Shown here one piece after another: positions 42,098 to 51,091 of a DNA stretch of 64,000 bases (position 1 is its first letter; the number at the start of each line of letters is the position of its first letter). The stretch is from an uncultured bacterium (GTDB taxonomy: Bacteria; Cyanobacteriota; Vampirovibrionia; Gastranaerophilales; Gastranaerophilaceae), in assembly GCA_946622415.1 (NCBI GenBank), contig CAMOPX010000009.1:1-64000 (forward strand), given 5' to 3'. The translations under genes and the position numbers were made by a program. The notes under the pieces were generated by a model. It made no database searches. It saw only the letters and a list, made by a program, of their open reading frames with translations, and had not been told where the DNA came from.

Positions 42098-45000
42098 TTA
42101 ACTTGGATTCTTTACGCATCTGAAGCCTCTTGCTGCAAATTTACTGTAATTAACAGCTGCTGTTTGGCATTCTCCTGTGCCACCAATTGGGTGATTACAA
42201 GCAAATGTGGCATCAAATCCGACTGCTTGCGCAAAATTTCCTGTAGAATAGTTTGCGTGATATACCTGCGGATAACATTTTTCACCCGTATCGGAACCAA
42301 CGCACTTTTGACTTGTAGTATCGCATCTTGCGCCACTTGGCATCTTACCATTTAATGGATTTTTTTGAGCGCACATATAAACGCTTTCATCAAGATTGTT
42401 ATCAATAACATAATGATATGCTGTCATAGAAGCCAATCTGCCGCCCAAATCTTTACAAATTTGTAGTGCACCTTCATAGTTGCAAACTGTGCTTGCACAA
42501 CCAACGCCGCTGCAACCGCCTGAAGCAAACGCACCGGCAGCTGTTTTCCAGCAACATTTAGTAGTTTTACTATTGCAGCTTGTACTATAACTAACAAATT
42601 TAACACTGGTCGAAGTAGTAGAAGTAATATTATGTTTCGCATACATACATACCGCTCCATCGCCTGAATTTACAAATTTCCAGCCGCTGTCGCATCTATA
42701 TTTACATGAACCTCCGCTTAACTTGTAACCAACAGCGCAAGCGGTACATGCACCTGTTGTCCTGTTGCACGCTGTACAATGTGTAGTCTTTGAAGAACAC
42801 GCCTTACATGATGATTTACCTTCTTCGTCTTGATATTGTCCTGCAGGACAAGCAGCACAACCTGTTTGACCTGCGGTACAAGAGGTACCCTTACTACATG
42901 GATTACCGTTAGCGGTTCTTCCCTTTATATTGCAGCCTCTGCAGTTACCGGCAGAACATTTTGAACATGCTGAATGACCTGCGGTACAATAAGTACCCGT
43001 ACCACATTCATCGCCATCTGAGGTTCTGCCTTCAATATCACAACCCTTACAGTGACCTGCAGTACAGCTTTTACAAGCTGATTTACCTGTATCATCCTGA
43101 TATTTTCCGGTGCCGCATTTAGAACAAGCTGTTTGACCTGCGGTACAATAGGTACCCGCATTACATTCTGCACCATCAGAGCCTTTTCCATCATTGTTGC
43201 AGCCTCTACAGTGGCCGGCAGAACATTTTGTACATGCTGTTTGACCTTTCGTACAATAGGTACCCGCATCACATGCTCCGCCATTTGTGGGTCTTCCGGA
43301 TTGGGTACAACCCTTGCAGTGACCTGCAGTACAATTATTACAATATGTCCTTCCGGCTACATCCTGATACGTGCCAGGTCCGCAAGCTATCATACTACAT
43401 TTATCTGCGGCTAAATAATGACCCGCAGTAACAGCAGAACATGCACTTGCATTTGAATATTCACCCGAACCGCAATTAACACATCCGTTTTTACCGCTGT
43501 TAGATGTTTTACCGCAAGCACAGTTCAAACATGCTGTATAAGCACCTCCGTCATTCGGAGTGTATTTGCCCACACTACACGAAGTTTTTGTATATGCTCT
43601 ATTAGCAGGACAATAATAACCGTTATTACAATTTGTGCATATTTTTCTATTTCCGGAATTAGGTGAGTAATTACCTGCAAGACACGATGTACGAGTAGTT
43701 GCACCATCTGCAGGACAATAATAACCTGTATTACATGGTTTACATTCTGTTTGCCCTTCTGCATCCTGATATTTACCTGCAAGACATATTGTCGGTGTAC
43801 TCATTCCTTGGTTGGGGCAATAATGACCCCTTGTACAAGGTTTGCAAGAAGTTTGACCTGTTAAATTTTGGTATTGACCTGCAGGGCAGGGTACGCATTT
43901 ATTTGTTGAAGTATTTTTATAATATCCTTTATTACAAGAACCTTCGCATGTTCCGTCGACATTACATACGCCGAGACATGAATCGCCACAAGGTGTGCAA
44001 ACGGTTTCCGTATTACATGCTTTTGTATGTAAACCTGAAGGACAACTTACACAGGTACCGCCTAATAAGTAGTAATCAGCAGCACATTTACATTGTCCGC
44101 CACATAAATTGAATCCTGTTTTACATTGTGTACATGTGCCGTCATCTTTTTCACAAACACTGCAAAATTCAACCTTGCTATCACAAGATTTGCAAGCAGT
44201 TTGACCTGTTGTATCCTGATATTGACCGGAGCTGCACTCAGTAGGTTCAGACGCTCCCGAAGCAGGACACATATTTCCGATTGTACACGAAAGACAAGAA
44301 GCCTTACCTGTTGAATCTTGGTATTGACCCGGATTACAATTTTTACATGCAGTTTGACCTGTTGAATTTTGGTATTGACCGGGATTACAATCTTTACATG
44401 CAGTTTGGCCTGTTGAATTTTGGTATTGACCCTGATCACAATTTTTACATGCAGTTTGGCCTGTTGAATTTTGGTATTGACCCGAATTACAATTTTTACA
44501 TGCAGTTTGACCTGTTGTATCCTGATATTGACCTGCAGGACAATCTAAACAGTTTTCATATCCGTTATCATCAGAAGGTGTATATTTACCTTTAGGACAT
44601 ATGGTACTGCTATCCAGTTTTTCTGTACCGCCTTCAGGACAAGCGTGCCCTGAATTACAATTTTTACAAGCTGTTTGACCTGAAAGATCCTGATATTGAC
44701 CTGCGGGACAAGGAGCCTGTCCTGTCATAGCTTGAGAAGGACACATATTACCGGGGTCACAGCCTTTACATGTAGTTTGGCCTTTTAAATCCTGAAATTC
44801 TTTTGGTTGACAAGGTATTTGTCTTGTATTTCCGCAATTTTCATCATCACCGTTACAAACAGGAACAGGACATTTGTATCCCTGATCGCATTCTTTGCAT
44901 TCTCCTTGACCTTCCTGATCTTGATAATATCCCGCTCCGCATGGTTCGGGTTGTTTTGTTGTATTGTTGGGACATTTTTTGCCCTTCGGACATGGGATAG

Positions 45001-45526
45001 GTTCCGTGTTGTAGCCCACATTTCCGCCTGATTCTTCATCATCAGGATCGGGAGGACAGTAATTGCCTTCGCCACATTCTACTTTATTTATACCGTCAGG
45101 ACAATAATACCCCGCAGGGCATCCTATACATTTTTTACCATCAGGATAATATCCTACTTTACATTGCAGACATTTATCTTTATTCGCACATTTTACGCAA
45201 TTAACATCTAATGTAGAACAACCAACACACTCACAACTTCTGGTATTTGCATATTCATCCATATTACACGCTAGCATGGTTTTGCTGCACTGTAAACATT
45301 TGCTGGGATGTTTCATACACAATGTACAAGCACTTTTAAACGGCGGAGTACATTGTTCCGTAATGCCTGCAGCATTTTTTATACTAACAGGGAGTTTATC
45401 TAACCTTTTGACCATTACAGGGGAAAATGCCGCAGATATACAGGTTATAACCAATAAACCGACCATAACCTCAACAAGCGACATTGCTTTAAATTTGCGT
45501 ATAAAATTCGAAAATAACTTATTCAT
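42098..45526 (-). CDS. giant prepilin-like Cys-rich protein with tandem GCC2/GCC3 repeats
   Basis: 1142 residues. Type IV prepilin start: 14-residue leader ending KA, then MSLVEVMVGLLVITCISAA (Glu at +5). Residues about 60-940 are Cys-rich repeats of the form CPAGQYQD..GQT.CK.C..GYYCP, 15 or more units; I count 32 Cys in the first 275 residues. A middle block (about 340-420) is a compressed 17-residue repeat. The last 200 residues are different: NYEGALQICKDLGGRLASM and a final GFRCVK resemble C-type-lectin or FGE-like folds (tentative). AAGGAA lies upstream of the ATG. Predicted: an exported, heavily disulphide-bonded surface fibre or adhesin, with the signal for pilin-type assembly. The short paralogue follows it. 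Confidence 0.82.
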   Translation of the reverse strand: MNKLFSNFIRKFKAMSLVEVMVGLLVITCISAAFSPVMVKRLDKLPVSIKNAAGITEQCTPPFKSACTLCMKHPSKCLQCSKTMLACNMDEYANTRSCECVGCSTLDVNCVKCANKDKCLQCKVGYYPDGKKCIGCPAGYYCPDGINKVECGEGNYCPPDPDDEESGGNVGYNTEPIPCPKGKKCPNNTTKQPEPCGAGYYQDQEGQGECKECDQGYKCPVPVCNGDDENCGNTRQIPCQPKEFQDLKGQTTCKGCDPGNMCPSQAMTGQAPCPAGQYQDLSGQTACKNCNSGHACPEGGTEKLDSSTICPKGKYTPSDDNGYENCLDCPAGQYQDTTGQTACKNCNSGQYQNSTGQTACKNCDQGQYQNSTGQTACKDCNPGQYQNSTGQTACKNCNPGQYQDSTGKASCLSCTIGNMCPASGASEPTECSSGQYQDTTGQTACKSCDSKVEFCSVCEKDDGTCTQCKTGFNLCGGQCKCAADYYLLGGTCVSCPSGLHTKACNTETVCTPCGDSCLGVCNVDGTCEGSCNKGYYKNTSTNKCVPCPAGQYQNLTGQTSCKPCTRGHYCPNQGMSTPTICLAGKYQDAEGQTECKPCNTGYYCPADGATTRTSCLAGNYSPNSGNRKICTNCNNGYYCPANRAYTKTSCSVGKYTPNDGGAYTACLNCACGKTSNSGKNGCVNCGSGEYSNASACSAVTAGHYLAADKCSMIACGPGTYQDVAGRTYCNNCTAGHCKGCTQSGRPTNGGACDAGTYCTKGQTACTKCSAGHCRGCNNDGKGSDGAECNAGTYCTAGQTACSKCGTGKYQDDTGKSACKSCTAGHCKGCDIEGRTSDGDECGTGTYCTAGHSACSKCSAGNCRGCNIKGRTANGNPCSKGTSCTAGQTGCAACPAGQYQDEEGKSSCKACSSKTTHCTACNRTTGACTACAVGYKLSGGSCKYRCDSGWKFVNSGDGAVCMYAKHNITSTTSTSVKFVSYSTSCNSKTTKCCWKTAAGAFASGGCSGVGCASTVCNYEGALQICKDLGGRLASMTAYHYVIDNNLDESVYMCAQKNPLNGKMPSGARCDTTSQKCVGSDTGEKCYPQVYHANYSTGNFAQAVGFDATFACNHPIGGTGECQTAAVNYSKFAARGFRCVKNPS
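44305..44532 (-). repeat. 51-bp in-frame tandem repeats
   Basis: Four to five near-identical units of 51 bases, each encoding CNPGQYQNSTGQTACKN or a close variant (17 residues, two Cys). Differences between units are a few bases, pointing to recent expansion by slippage or unequal recombination. The period keeps the reading frame. Confidence 0.85.
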
Positions 45527-45965
45527 CTATATATTTCCTTTTATAATAATCATTTTTTTACTCGTTGAACGGTAATCGATGACATAATATTGCATAAACG
45601 CAAATGCTAATTCTATTATAGAAAATGCAATCTTTTTTGCTCCTTTTAGCAACCGAATACCTCCGAACGACAAAACTCTTTATGCTTAACAGCTTTAAAT
45701 TCCCAAAAAATATTATTTTTTAACAATATTTTGCAAATTTCTCCGTATAAACCGAGCATATACTACTTCCATTTTAATACAATAAGTATTATTTCACATT
45801 ATTTAAAATTTGTAAACTATGTTTATTTTTGTTATTCAATATTTTGTGATTTATTAATATAATATGAGATATAAAGAGATGCTGAAATAAATTCAGCATG
45901 GCAAACCAAAAAATTCCGAAGCGACTTCGGAATAATATATTGTAGAAATATAAAGGAAAATTGTT
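45527..45965. other. 439-base divergent intergenic region before the nucleoside transporter
   Basis: No gene is supported between the leftward Cys-rich gene and rightward nupC. It contains: a -10-like TATAAT at 45858-45863 with a weak TTCAAT -35 (45835-45840, 17-base spacer) for nupC; a decayed palindromic repeat at 45877-45902; and a second hairpin TTCCGAAG/CTTCGGAA (45914-45932). On the minus strand the latter runs into six T, so it could stop antisense transcription. No recognisable riboswitch core was seen. Confidence 0.5.
45877..45902. repeat. decayed copy of the REP-like palindrome
   Basis: ATGCTGAA (45879-45886) pairs with TTCAGCAT (45892-45899). Its reverse complement differs from the repeat unit at 2526-2552 at only about three positions. 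It lies in the nupC 5' untranslated region. Confidence 0.65.
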
Positions 45966-47270
45966 TTGGAAAATTTAGCCGGATTTTTATCAAGATTTGT
46001 TGGTGTAGTAGGAATTATTGTAATTCTCGGAATTTGTTTTTTAATGTCCAACAACAGGAAGAAAATAAACCTTAAAACAATAGGGGTCGGATTGTTTTTA
46101 CAATTCGCTTTAGCTGTTTTTATTATGAAAGTACCTTTGGGTGTAAAGCTTTTTGCATTTCTTTCCAAAATTATCAATGAAATTCTCAATGCTTCAACCG
46201 AAGGAACAAACTTTGTTTTCGGCTGGCTGACTAATTCTCCTGCCACAATAAGCGAACTCTTCCCCGGAAAAGATTTTATTTTTGCATTGGTTTTAATGTC
46301 AACCATGATATTGATTTTGGTTATCGTAAACATCTTATATTATTACGGAATAATGCAAAGAGTAATTCTTATGCTGGGAAGAATAATGAACAAGGTAATG
46401 GGTGTATCGGGTGCGGAAGCACTTTCAAATTGCGCAAGCCCTTTTGTCGGAAACGTCGCGGCACAATCCTTGATTAAACATTATTTGCCCAATTTAACAC
46501 GCTCCGAAATGCTTGCTTCTATGACAGGTTCAACCGCCTGTATTTCTGCAAGTTGTATTGCAATGTACACAGGTTTCGGAATAAGCACGGAATATCTTCT
46601 TGCGGCTTCTGTTATGGCAATTCCGGGGTCTTTTGTCGTATCCAAAATAATATACCCCGAAACATTAGAACCCCAAACAAAGAAAGATTTTAAAATCAGC
46701 AGAAGAAGAACTGATGTAAATATCTTAGCAACAATATCAAAAGGTGCCTCTGAAGGTATGAAGGTTTCTATTAATATTATTGCCGTATTAATTGCACTCG
46801 TTGCCCTAATTACATTTTTCAATACAATTTTAGCGCAAGTGGGAGTTTTTCTTTATTCAACCTGCCACATTGATTTATCGGGTATCGGAATTGATTTAAA
46901 TAATCTGTCCATTCAAATGATTGTCGGAAAAATATTCTCCGTGTTTGCGGCTTTAATCGGTGCAACCTGGGGAAATATTGAAGCTGTCGGAACCTTAATC
47001 GGCGAAAAGTTGATTTTGAATGAAACAATTGCTTATGCTGATTTAGCAAGACATATTGATTTAAATACCTTGAGCGAAAAGAGTATTGCGGTTGCAACAT
47101 TTGCTTGTTGCGGTTTTGCAAACCTTTCGACTATCGCAATACAAATCGGCGGTATCGGAGAGCTTGCCCCCAATCAAAGAAAAAACCTCGCAAGATTGGG
47201 TATGAGAGCATTAATTGCAGGTACTTTTGTCAGCTACATTTCAGCTTGTATTGCAGGAATTATATTATAA
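45966..47270 (+). CDS. nupC: concentrative nucleoside transporter (NupC/CNT family)
   Basis: Ion-coupled nucleoside importer of 434 residues with about ten helices. Family blocks: FVFGWLTNSPATISELFPG, MGVSGAEALSNCASPFVGNVAAQSLIKHYLPNLTRSEMLASMTGSTACIS, and CGFANLSTIAIQIGGIGELAPNQR. It starts at TTG 45966, with AAGGA 8 bases upstream and no better ATG. Purine nucleoside phosphorylase is encoded 3 kb downstream on the same strand, so imported nucleosides can be split. A small gene begins 1 base after its stop. Confidence 0.93.
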   Translation: MENLAGFLSRFVGVVGIIVILGICFLMSNNRKKINLKTIGVGLFLQFALAVFIMKVPLGVKLFAFLSKIINEILNASTEGTNFVFGWLTNSPATISELFPGKDFIFALVLMSTMILILVIVNILYYYGIMQRVILMLGRIMNKVMGVSGAEALSNCASPFVGNVAAQSLIKHYLPNLTRSEMLASMTGSTACISASCIAMYTGFGISTEYLLAASVMAIPGSFVVSKIIYPETLEPQTKKDFKISRRRTDVNILATISKGASEGMKVSINIIAVLIALVALITFFNTILAQVGVFLYSTCHIDLSGIGIDLNNLSIQMIVGKIFSVFAALIGATWGNIEAVGTLIGEKLILNETIAYADLARHIDLNTLSEKSIAVATFACCGFANLSTIAIQIGGIGELAPNQRKNLARLGMRALIAGTFVSYISACIAGIIL

Positions 47271-47271
47271 T

Positions 47272-47451
47272 ATGAGCGAGATTATTTCAAAAATAATAAA
47301 AATTAAAACTCCAAAACTCCCGCCCGATACTGATTTTATTGAAAATGAAATACAACTTCAGGGAATAGAAGCTTTAAGATGGGCAATTGTCGAAGTTGAA
47401 GATAATGTTTTAACCCTCGCCGTATCTGGGAGAAAATTGAAAAAAATTTAA
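47272..47451 (+). CDS. small conserved-looking protein of unknown function
   Basis: 59 residues starting MSEIISKIIKIKTPKLPPDTD and ending TLAVSGRKLKKI, Lys-rich and without a membrane segment. The ATG lies one base after the nupC stop codon, indicating coupled translation. It converges with the next gene, overlapping it by 4 bases. I do not recognise the family. Confidence 0.55.
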   Translation: MSEIISKIIKIKTPKLPPDTDFIENEIQLQGIEALRWAIVEVEDNVLTLAVSGRKLKKI

Positions 47452-48074
47452 CCCATTTTCCTTGCCAAAACGGGAATCCCATCTATATCAAAAATTTCTT
47501 TTGCTTCAATATCGTTTGCATATTCCATCGCAAACATAGCACACATAATACTTTCTAAACTGGAAGCAGGGAGCATATTATCAGGCAATTGATTGAAACC
47601 GAATTTGATTTTAAGAGAAGTTTGCAGAGTCTTACAATATATGCTTGTTCTGTTTAAATAATCGGAATACAGCCCGTATGCTTGGCGCAGTTGATTTATA
47701 TCACATCTTATTACTTTAATATTTTTTTCTTCTTTTAGTTTTTTAAAGGTTTCGGAACATCTTTTTGAAATTCTGTTTGTCCAATCATCTCTGTTAATTT
47801 TAAATTTATCCGATAAAACTTTATAGTTTTTTGAATGTATACGCCATTTTCCTTCAAGCATCTTGTTGTCATAAGCGACACTCACACACAAAACACAAGA
47901 AGCTAAATAAGGCGAGGTTTCAAAAAAATAATTAATATCCTGAGCAAAATAAAATTTATCCATTAAAACAATACTGGAATTTCTATCTAAAACACAAACC
48001 GAGCTATCGTAATTTGATGAATTAGAAAGAGAAAAACCGATGAAAAAATTTTCTTTGCTTGACAGACTTTGCAT
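47448..48074 (-). CDS. hypothetical protein, possibly RNase H-like/DUF429-type
   Basis: About 208 residues from ATG 48074 (a frame to ATG 48110 exists but runs across the divergent promoter). FFIGFSLSNSSNYDSSVCVLD resembles the first strands of RNase H-like/DUF429 proteins, and the end SSLESIMCAMFAMEYAN...EIFDIDGIPVLARKMG resembles their final helix and tail. The Asp residues expected for catalysis are not convincingly placed, so the assignment is weak. It is divergent from the ABC exporter gene and convergent with the small gene after nupC. Confidence 0.5.
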   Translation of the reverse strand: MQSLSSKENFFIGFSLSNSSNYDSSVCVLDRNSSIVLMDKFYFAQDINYFFETSPYLASCVLCVSVAYDNKMLEGKWRIHSKNYKVLSDKFKINRDDWTNRISKRCSETFKKLKEEKNIKVIRCDINQLRQAYGLYSDYLNRTSIYCKTLQTSLKIKFGFNQLPDNMLPASSLESIMCAMFAMEYANDIEAKEIFDIDGIPVLARKMG

Positions 48075-48089
48075 AATTAAGAGTATAAT
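48059..48089 (+). promoter_or_regulatory. promoter of the ABC exporter gene
   Basis: -35 TTGACA (48059-48064) and -10 TATAAT (48084-48089), both consensus, with a long 19-base spacer. The predicted start is near 48096, inside the divergent hypothetical gene's upstream region. Confidence 0.55.
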
Positions 48090-48151
48090 TAAATATGAAT
48101 TTTTTTTCAAGAAGCAGTGTTTTCAAGAAAAAGAAAAAATGAGGAGAATTT

Positions 48152-49867
48152 TTGTTTAATTTGTTTTTCAAAATTTTAAATAATTTTTATTCAAAAAATA
48201 AAATTAAATTCTGTTTTTTAGGATTAATGTCGGTTTTTGCGGGAATTTTTGAATACATAGGACTCGTTTTTATTTTTCAATTTATTTTATTTTTAAGCAA
48301 TCCGAATTCAGTTTATTGTAAAAAGGTTATTTTGTTTTTCAAAGATTATTTAAACATCACCGATTTTAATAAAATCAGCCTTGTTTTGGGAGTTTTTATT
48401 GCGGGAATTTATATTGCAAAAAATGTTTATATGTTGATTTTTACCAAATACAATAACAAAATCTTAGAAGATTTATCTTTAAAAATTACAATAAAAACTT
48501 TCCGGAATCTGCTTTTTGCACCGTATATCATGACAAAAGCCTTAACGGAAAGTGAAAAATTAAACGTATTATCAAAAATTACATTTGTCGTCTGGCAATA
48601 CTGCTATAAATTAATTAATTTCATAACAAATATTGTTATAATTTTAATTTTAACTTTCTTTTTGTTTTTTAAATTTACAAAAATTGCTTTTGTAACCTTT
48701 GTTTTACTCTCAATTCTTGCAAGTTTTGAATATATTTATTTAAAACAACGTTCAAACAGTCAAAATTCAGAATATACAATAGCACTCGAAAACGTAAATA
48801 AAATTCTTCTCGTCATTATAAATTCAATCAAAGAAATAAAAATCAACAACAAGGAAGAATTTTTCTTATCAAAAAGCAAAGAAGAATATAAAAAACTTGC
48901 ATCTCTCAATAAAGACAGGAATTTCAATACCGTAATTCATATTTATATAACGGAAATATCCGTTATGCTGGGTTTTATTGTTATTTTGGTTAGCCTTTTT
49001 TATACTACAAACTTTAATAATCAAATTTTAATCAGCTCCCTGTGTACTATTTGTGTTCTTGTATTAAGACTAACTCCTTCAATAAACAGAGCACAAAGCG
49101 CCCTTTATTCAATAAATTCTAATAAACAAGCGGTTCTTGATTTGATTGATTTTGATGAAAAATTTAAAACCTGTATAAACATTGATAATACAGAAGAAAA
49201 ACTCAAATTTACCGACTCAATTAAGTTGGAAAATGTCAGCTTTAGTTATGATAAAAATGAAGGCCTAAAAAATATAAATCTTTTAATAAATAAAAACGAC
49301 TATATTCATATAATCGGAAAATCAGGAAGCTATAAAACAACACTCGCTTTAATACTTTCGGGCTTAATAAAGGCGGATACGGGTAAAATGTTTATTGATG
49401 ATAGCGAACTTGTTGAATATAAAAAATGGCAAAATAACGTTGCTTTTTTATCGCAGGATTTTGTATTTTTGTATGATGAAGTAAATAAAATAATAGATTA
49501 TAAGGATGAAAAAACAAACGAATATTTAAATAAACTCGATTTGAAAAATATTGAAAACAAAAAAATAACGGAATTATCATCAGGCGAAAGACAAAGAATC
49601 GCTTTGGTTGATATTCTTTTAAAAGACAAAAACGTGATTATCTTGGATGAAGCAACAGCAAATATCGATACATCATCGCAAAATGAAATTATAAATATTT
49701 TGAATAATTTTAAAGGTCAAAAAACAATAATATCAATCACACACAGATTAGAAAACATAAAAGACAATGATAAAGTTATATTTATTGATAACGGAAATAT
49801 AATTTTTGATAATTATTTTAATCTTAAACAAAATGAATCATTTAAAAAAATCTTTGATTTGGCTTAA
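48152..49867 (+). CDS. ABC exporter, fused membrane and ATPase domains (MsbA/PglK-like)
   Basis: 571 residues: a six-helix membrane domain (about 1-325) and a C-terminal ATPase (about 350-571). Signature LSSGERQRIALVDIL, Walker B VIILDEATANID and H-loop SITHRLENI are normal. Walker A reads G389-K-S-G-S-Y394-K395-T: the nearly invariant Gly before Lys is Tyr. Starts at TTG 48152 with GAGGAG upstream. Relatives flip lipids or lipid-linked sugars or export peptides; with rhamnose and glycosyltransferase genes nearby a glycan role is plausible but unproved. Confidence 0.88.
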   Translation: MFNLFFKILNNFYSKNKIKFCFLGLMSVFAGIFEYIGLVFIFQFILFLSNPNSVYCKKVILFFKDYLNITDFNKISLVLGVFIAGIYIAKNVYMLIFTKYNNKILEDLSLKITIKTFRNLLFAPYIMTKALTESEKLNVLSKITFVVWQYCYKLINFITNIVIILILTFFLFFKFTKIAFVTFVLLSILASFEYIYLKQRSNSQNSEYTIALENVNKILLVIINSIKEIKINNKEEFFLSKSKEEYKKLASLNKDRNFNTVIHIYITEISVMLGFIVILVSLFYTTNFNNQILISSLCTICVLVLRLTPSINRAQSALYSINSNKQAVLDLIDFDEKFKTCINIDNTEEKLKFTDSIKLENVSFSYDKNEGLKNINLLINKNDYIHIIGKSGSYKTTLALILSGLIKADTGKMFIDDSELVEYKKWQNNVAFLSQDFVFLYDEVNKIIDYKDEKTNEYLNKLDLKNIENKKITELSSGERQRIALVDILLKDKNVIILDEATANIDTSSQNEIINILNNFKGQKTIISITHRLENIKDNDKVIFIDNGNIIFDNYFNLKQNESFKKIFDLA

Positions 49868-49874
49868 TTGTATC

Positions 49875-49903
49875 TTGCATAAAAAATATGGCTATTGTAG
49901 AAT
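49875..49903 (+). promoter_or_regulatory. promoter of the omega-like gene
   Basis: -35 TTGCAT (49875-49880), 17-base spacer, -10 TAGAAT (49898-49903), starting just after the ABC exporter stop codon. Confidence 0.6.
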
Positions 49904-49929
49904 TAATTTGATAGGAGAAATTTTACATT

Positions 49930-50175
49930 ATGAATCAAATTACTAAAACAGCATGGGATTTAAACGAAAAAGCACCCAACAGATATCAATTAGTATACGA
50001 ATTAATTGAACTTGCTAAAAAATTAGTTGATGAATCGCAAATGAAAAAACCTCGTGATGATTTTGGTTTTGATGTAGAAATTCCCTTTGATTCTAACGTC
50101 AAGAAAGAAAAACCCGTTCAGCATGCCATTATGGTTAAAGCGTCCGAATCAGATGATGACGGACTTGTAGGTTAA
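49930..50175 (+). CDS. rpoZ: RNA polymerase omega subunit-like protein
   Basis: 81 residues. APNRYQLVYELIELAKKL matches the omega core helix (NRYRLTVQVANRAKR in cyanobacteria), and KPVQHAIMVKASES matches the cyanobacterial MKPVIRAIIEMSDE tail. Short acidic and Lys-rich linkers vary. AGGAG lies 12 bases before the ATG, a rather long spacing. The next gene (purine nucleoside phosphorylase) is 17 bases away. The similarity is by eye and moderate, so this is a probable, not certain, call. Confidence 0.6.
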   Translation: MNQITKTAWDLNEKAPNRYQLVYELIELAKKLVDESQMKKPRDDFGFDVEIPFDSNVKKEKPVQHAIMVKASESDDDGLVG

Positions 50176-50192
50176 TATAAAAATTTAAAAGT

Positions 50193-51005
50193 ATGGATAA
50201 ATATAAAGAAACTCTTGATTACATATATTCAAGAACAGGTGACTTTAAACCGGAAGTAGCGATTATCTTAGGTTCGGGTTTAGGATGCTTTTGTGATGGG
50301 ATTGATGGTATTACAATAAAATACTCTGAAATTCCTCATTTTTTAAATGCAGGCATAAAAGGTCACAAGGGCGAACTTCTGTTTTGCACTATTGAGGGCA
50401 AAAAAACCATAGTAATGCAGGGAAGATTTCATTTTTACGAAGGAAACAAGCTCTCAGAGACCACTTATCCCATTAAAATATTTAAAAAATTGGGTGTTAA
50501 ATATTTATTCATAACAAACGCAGCAGGCGCAACATCTTTAGAATACAACATAGGCGACATAATGCTCATCTCTGACCATATTAATTTTATGGGCACAAAT
50601 CCGCTTATCGGAAAAAATGACGATACGCTGGGCGAAAGATTTCCTGATATGTCTAATTGCTATGATAAGGATTTAAGGAAGCTCGCTCTTGCATCCGCAA
50701 AAGAATTAAATATTGATATAAGAGAAGGCGTATACCTTGCAACTACGGGCCCAAGCTATGAAACTGCAGCAGAAATAAGAATGTTTAAATTATTAGGCGC
50801 CAATGCCGTCGGAATGAGTACGGTACCTGAAGCTATTGTTGCAAATTACCTCAAAATGAACGTTATAGCATTCTCTACTATCACAAACCACGCAACCGGT
50901 GTATCAAACAACACTTTATCCCATGAAGAAGTTCTTAAAGCGGGTAAAGTTACCGCACAAAAATTGAATTTAATTATCAAGAAAATGTTCAAAAAATTGA
51001 AATAA
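50193..51005 (+). CDS. purine nucleoside phosphorylase (trimeric type I)
   Basis: 270 residues. Phosphorolysis of inosine and guanosine: AIILGSGLGCF (phosphate loop), QGRFHFYEG, ITNAAGATS, GVYLATTGPSYETAAEIRM and GMSTVPEAIVA, then the base-binding Asn in ITNHATG. This is the PunA/PNP family rather than hexameric DeoD. No strong Shine-Dalgarno is seen, and it probably shares the transcript with the omega-like gene. It fits with the nucleoside transporter upstream. Confidence 0.93.
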   Translation: MDKYKETLDYIYSRTGDFKPEVAIILGSGLGCFCDGIDGITIKYSEIPHFLNAGIKGHKGELLFCTIEGKKTIVMQGRFHFYEGNKLSETTYPIKIFKKLGVKYLFITNAAGATSLEYNIGDIMLISDHINFMGTNPLIGKNDDTLGERFPDMSNCYDKDLRKLALASAKELNIDIREGVYLATTGPSYETAAEIRMFKLLGANAVGMSTVPEAIVANYLKMNVIAFSTITNHATGVSNNTLSHEEVLKAGKVTAQKLNLIIKKMFKKLK

Positions 51006-51091
51006 ATTCAATATTACACTTTATTATTTCATTTTGTAAAACTATTATTTTTTTTATTTATCAAAAATAAATTAAGATATAGAATTTTATT

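Noticed and set aside
44305-44532. Tandem 51-bp repeats as a CRISPR array
   Set aside because: Units are contiguous, keep the reading frame of a large protein and have no variable spacers.
42164-45075. Many ORFs in other frames across the Cys-rich gene
   Set aside because: They arise from repetitive codon patterns of the tandem repeats and have no start signals.
45877-45932. Two hairpins before nupC as a purine riboswitch
   Set aside because: One is a copy of a dispersed palindrome, the other has a U run only on the opposite strand, and no purine-riboswitch core was recognised.
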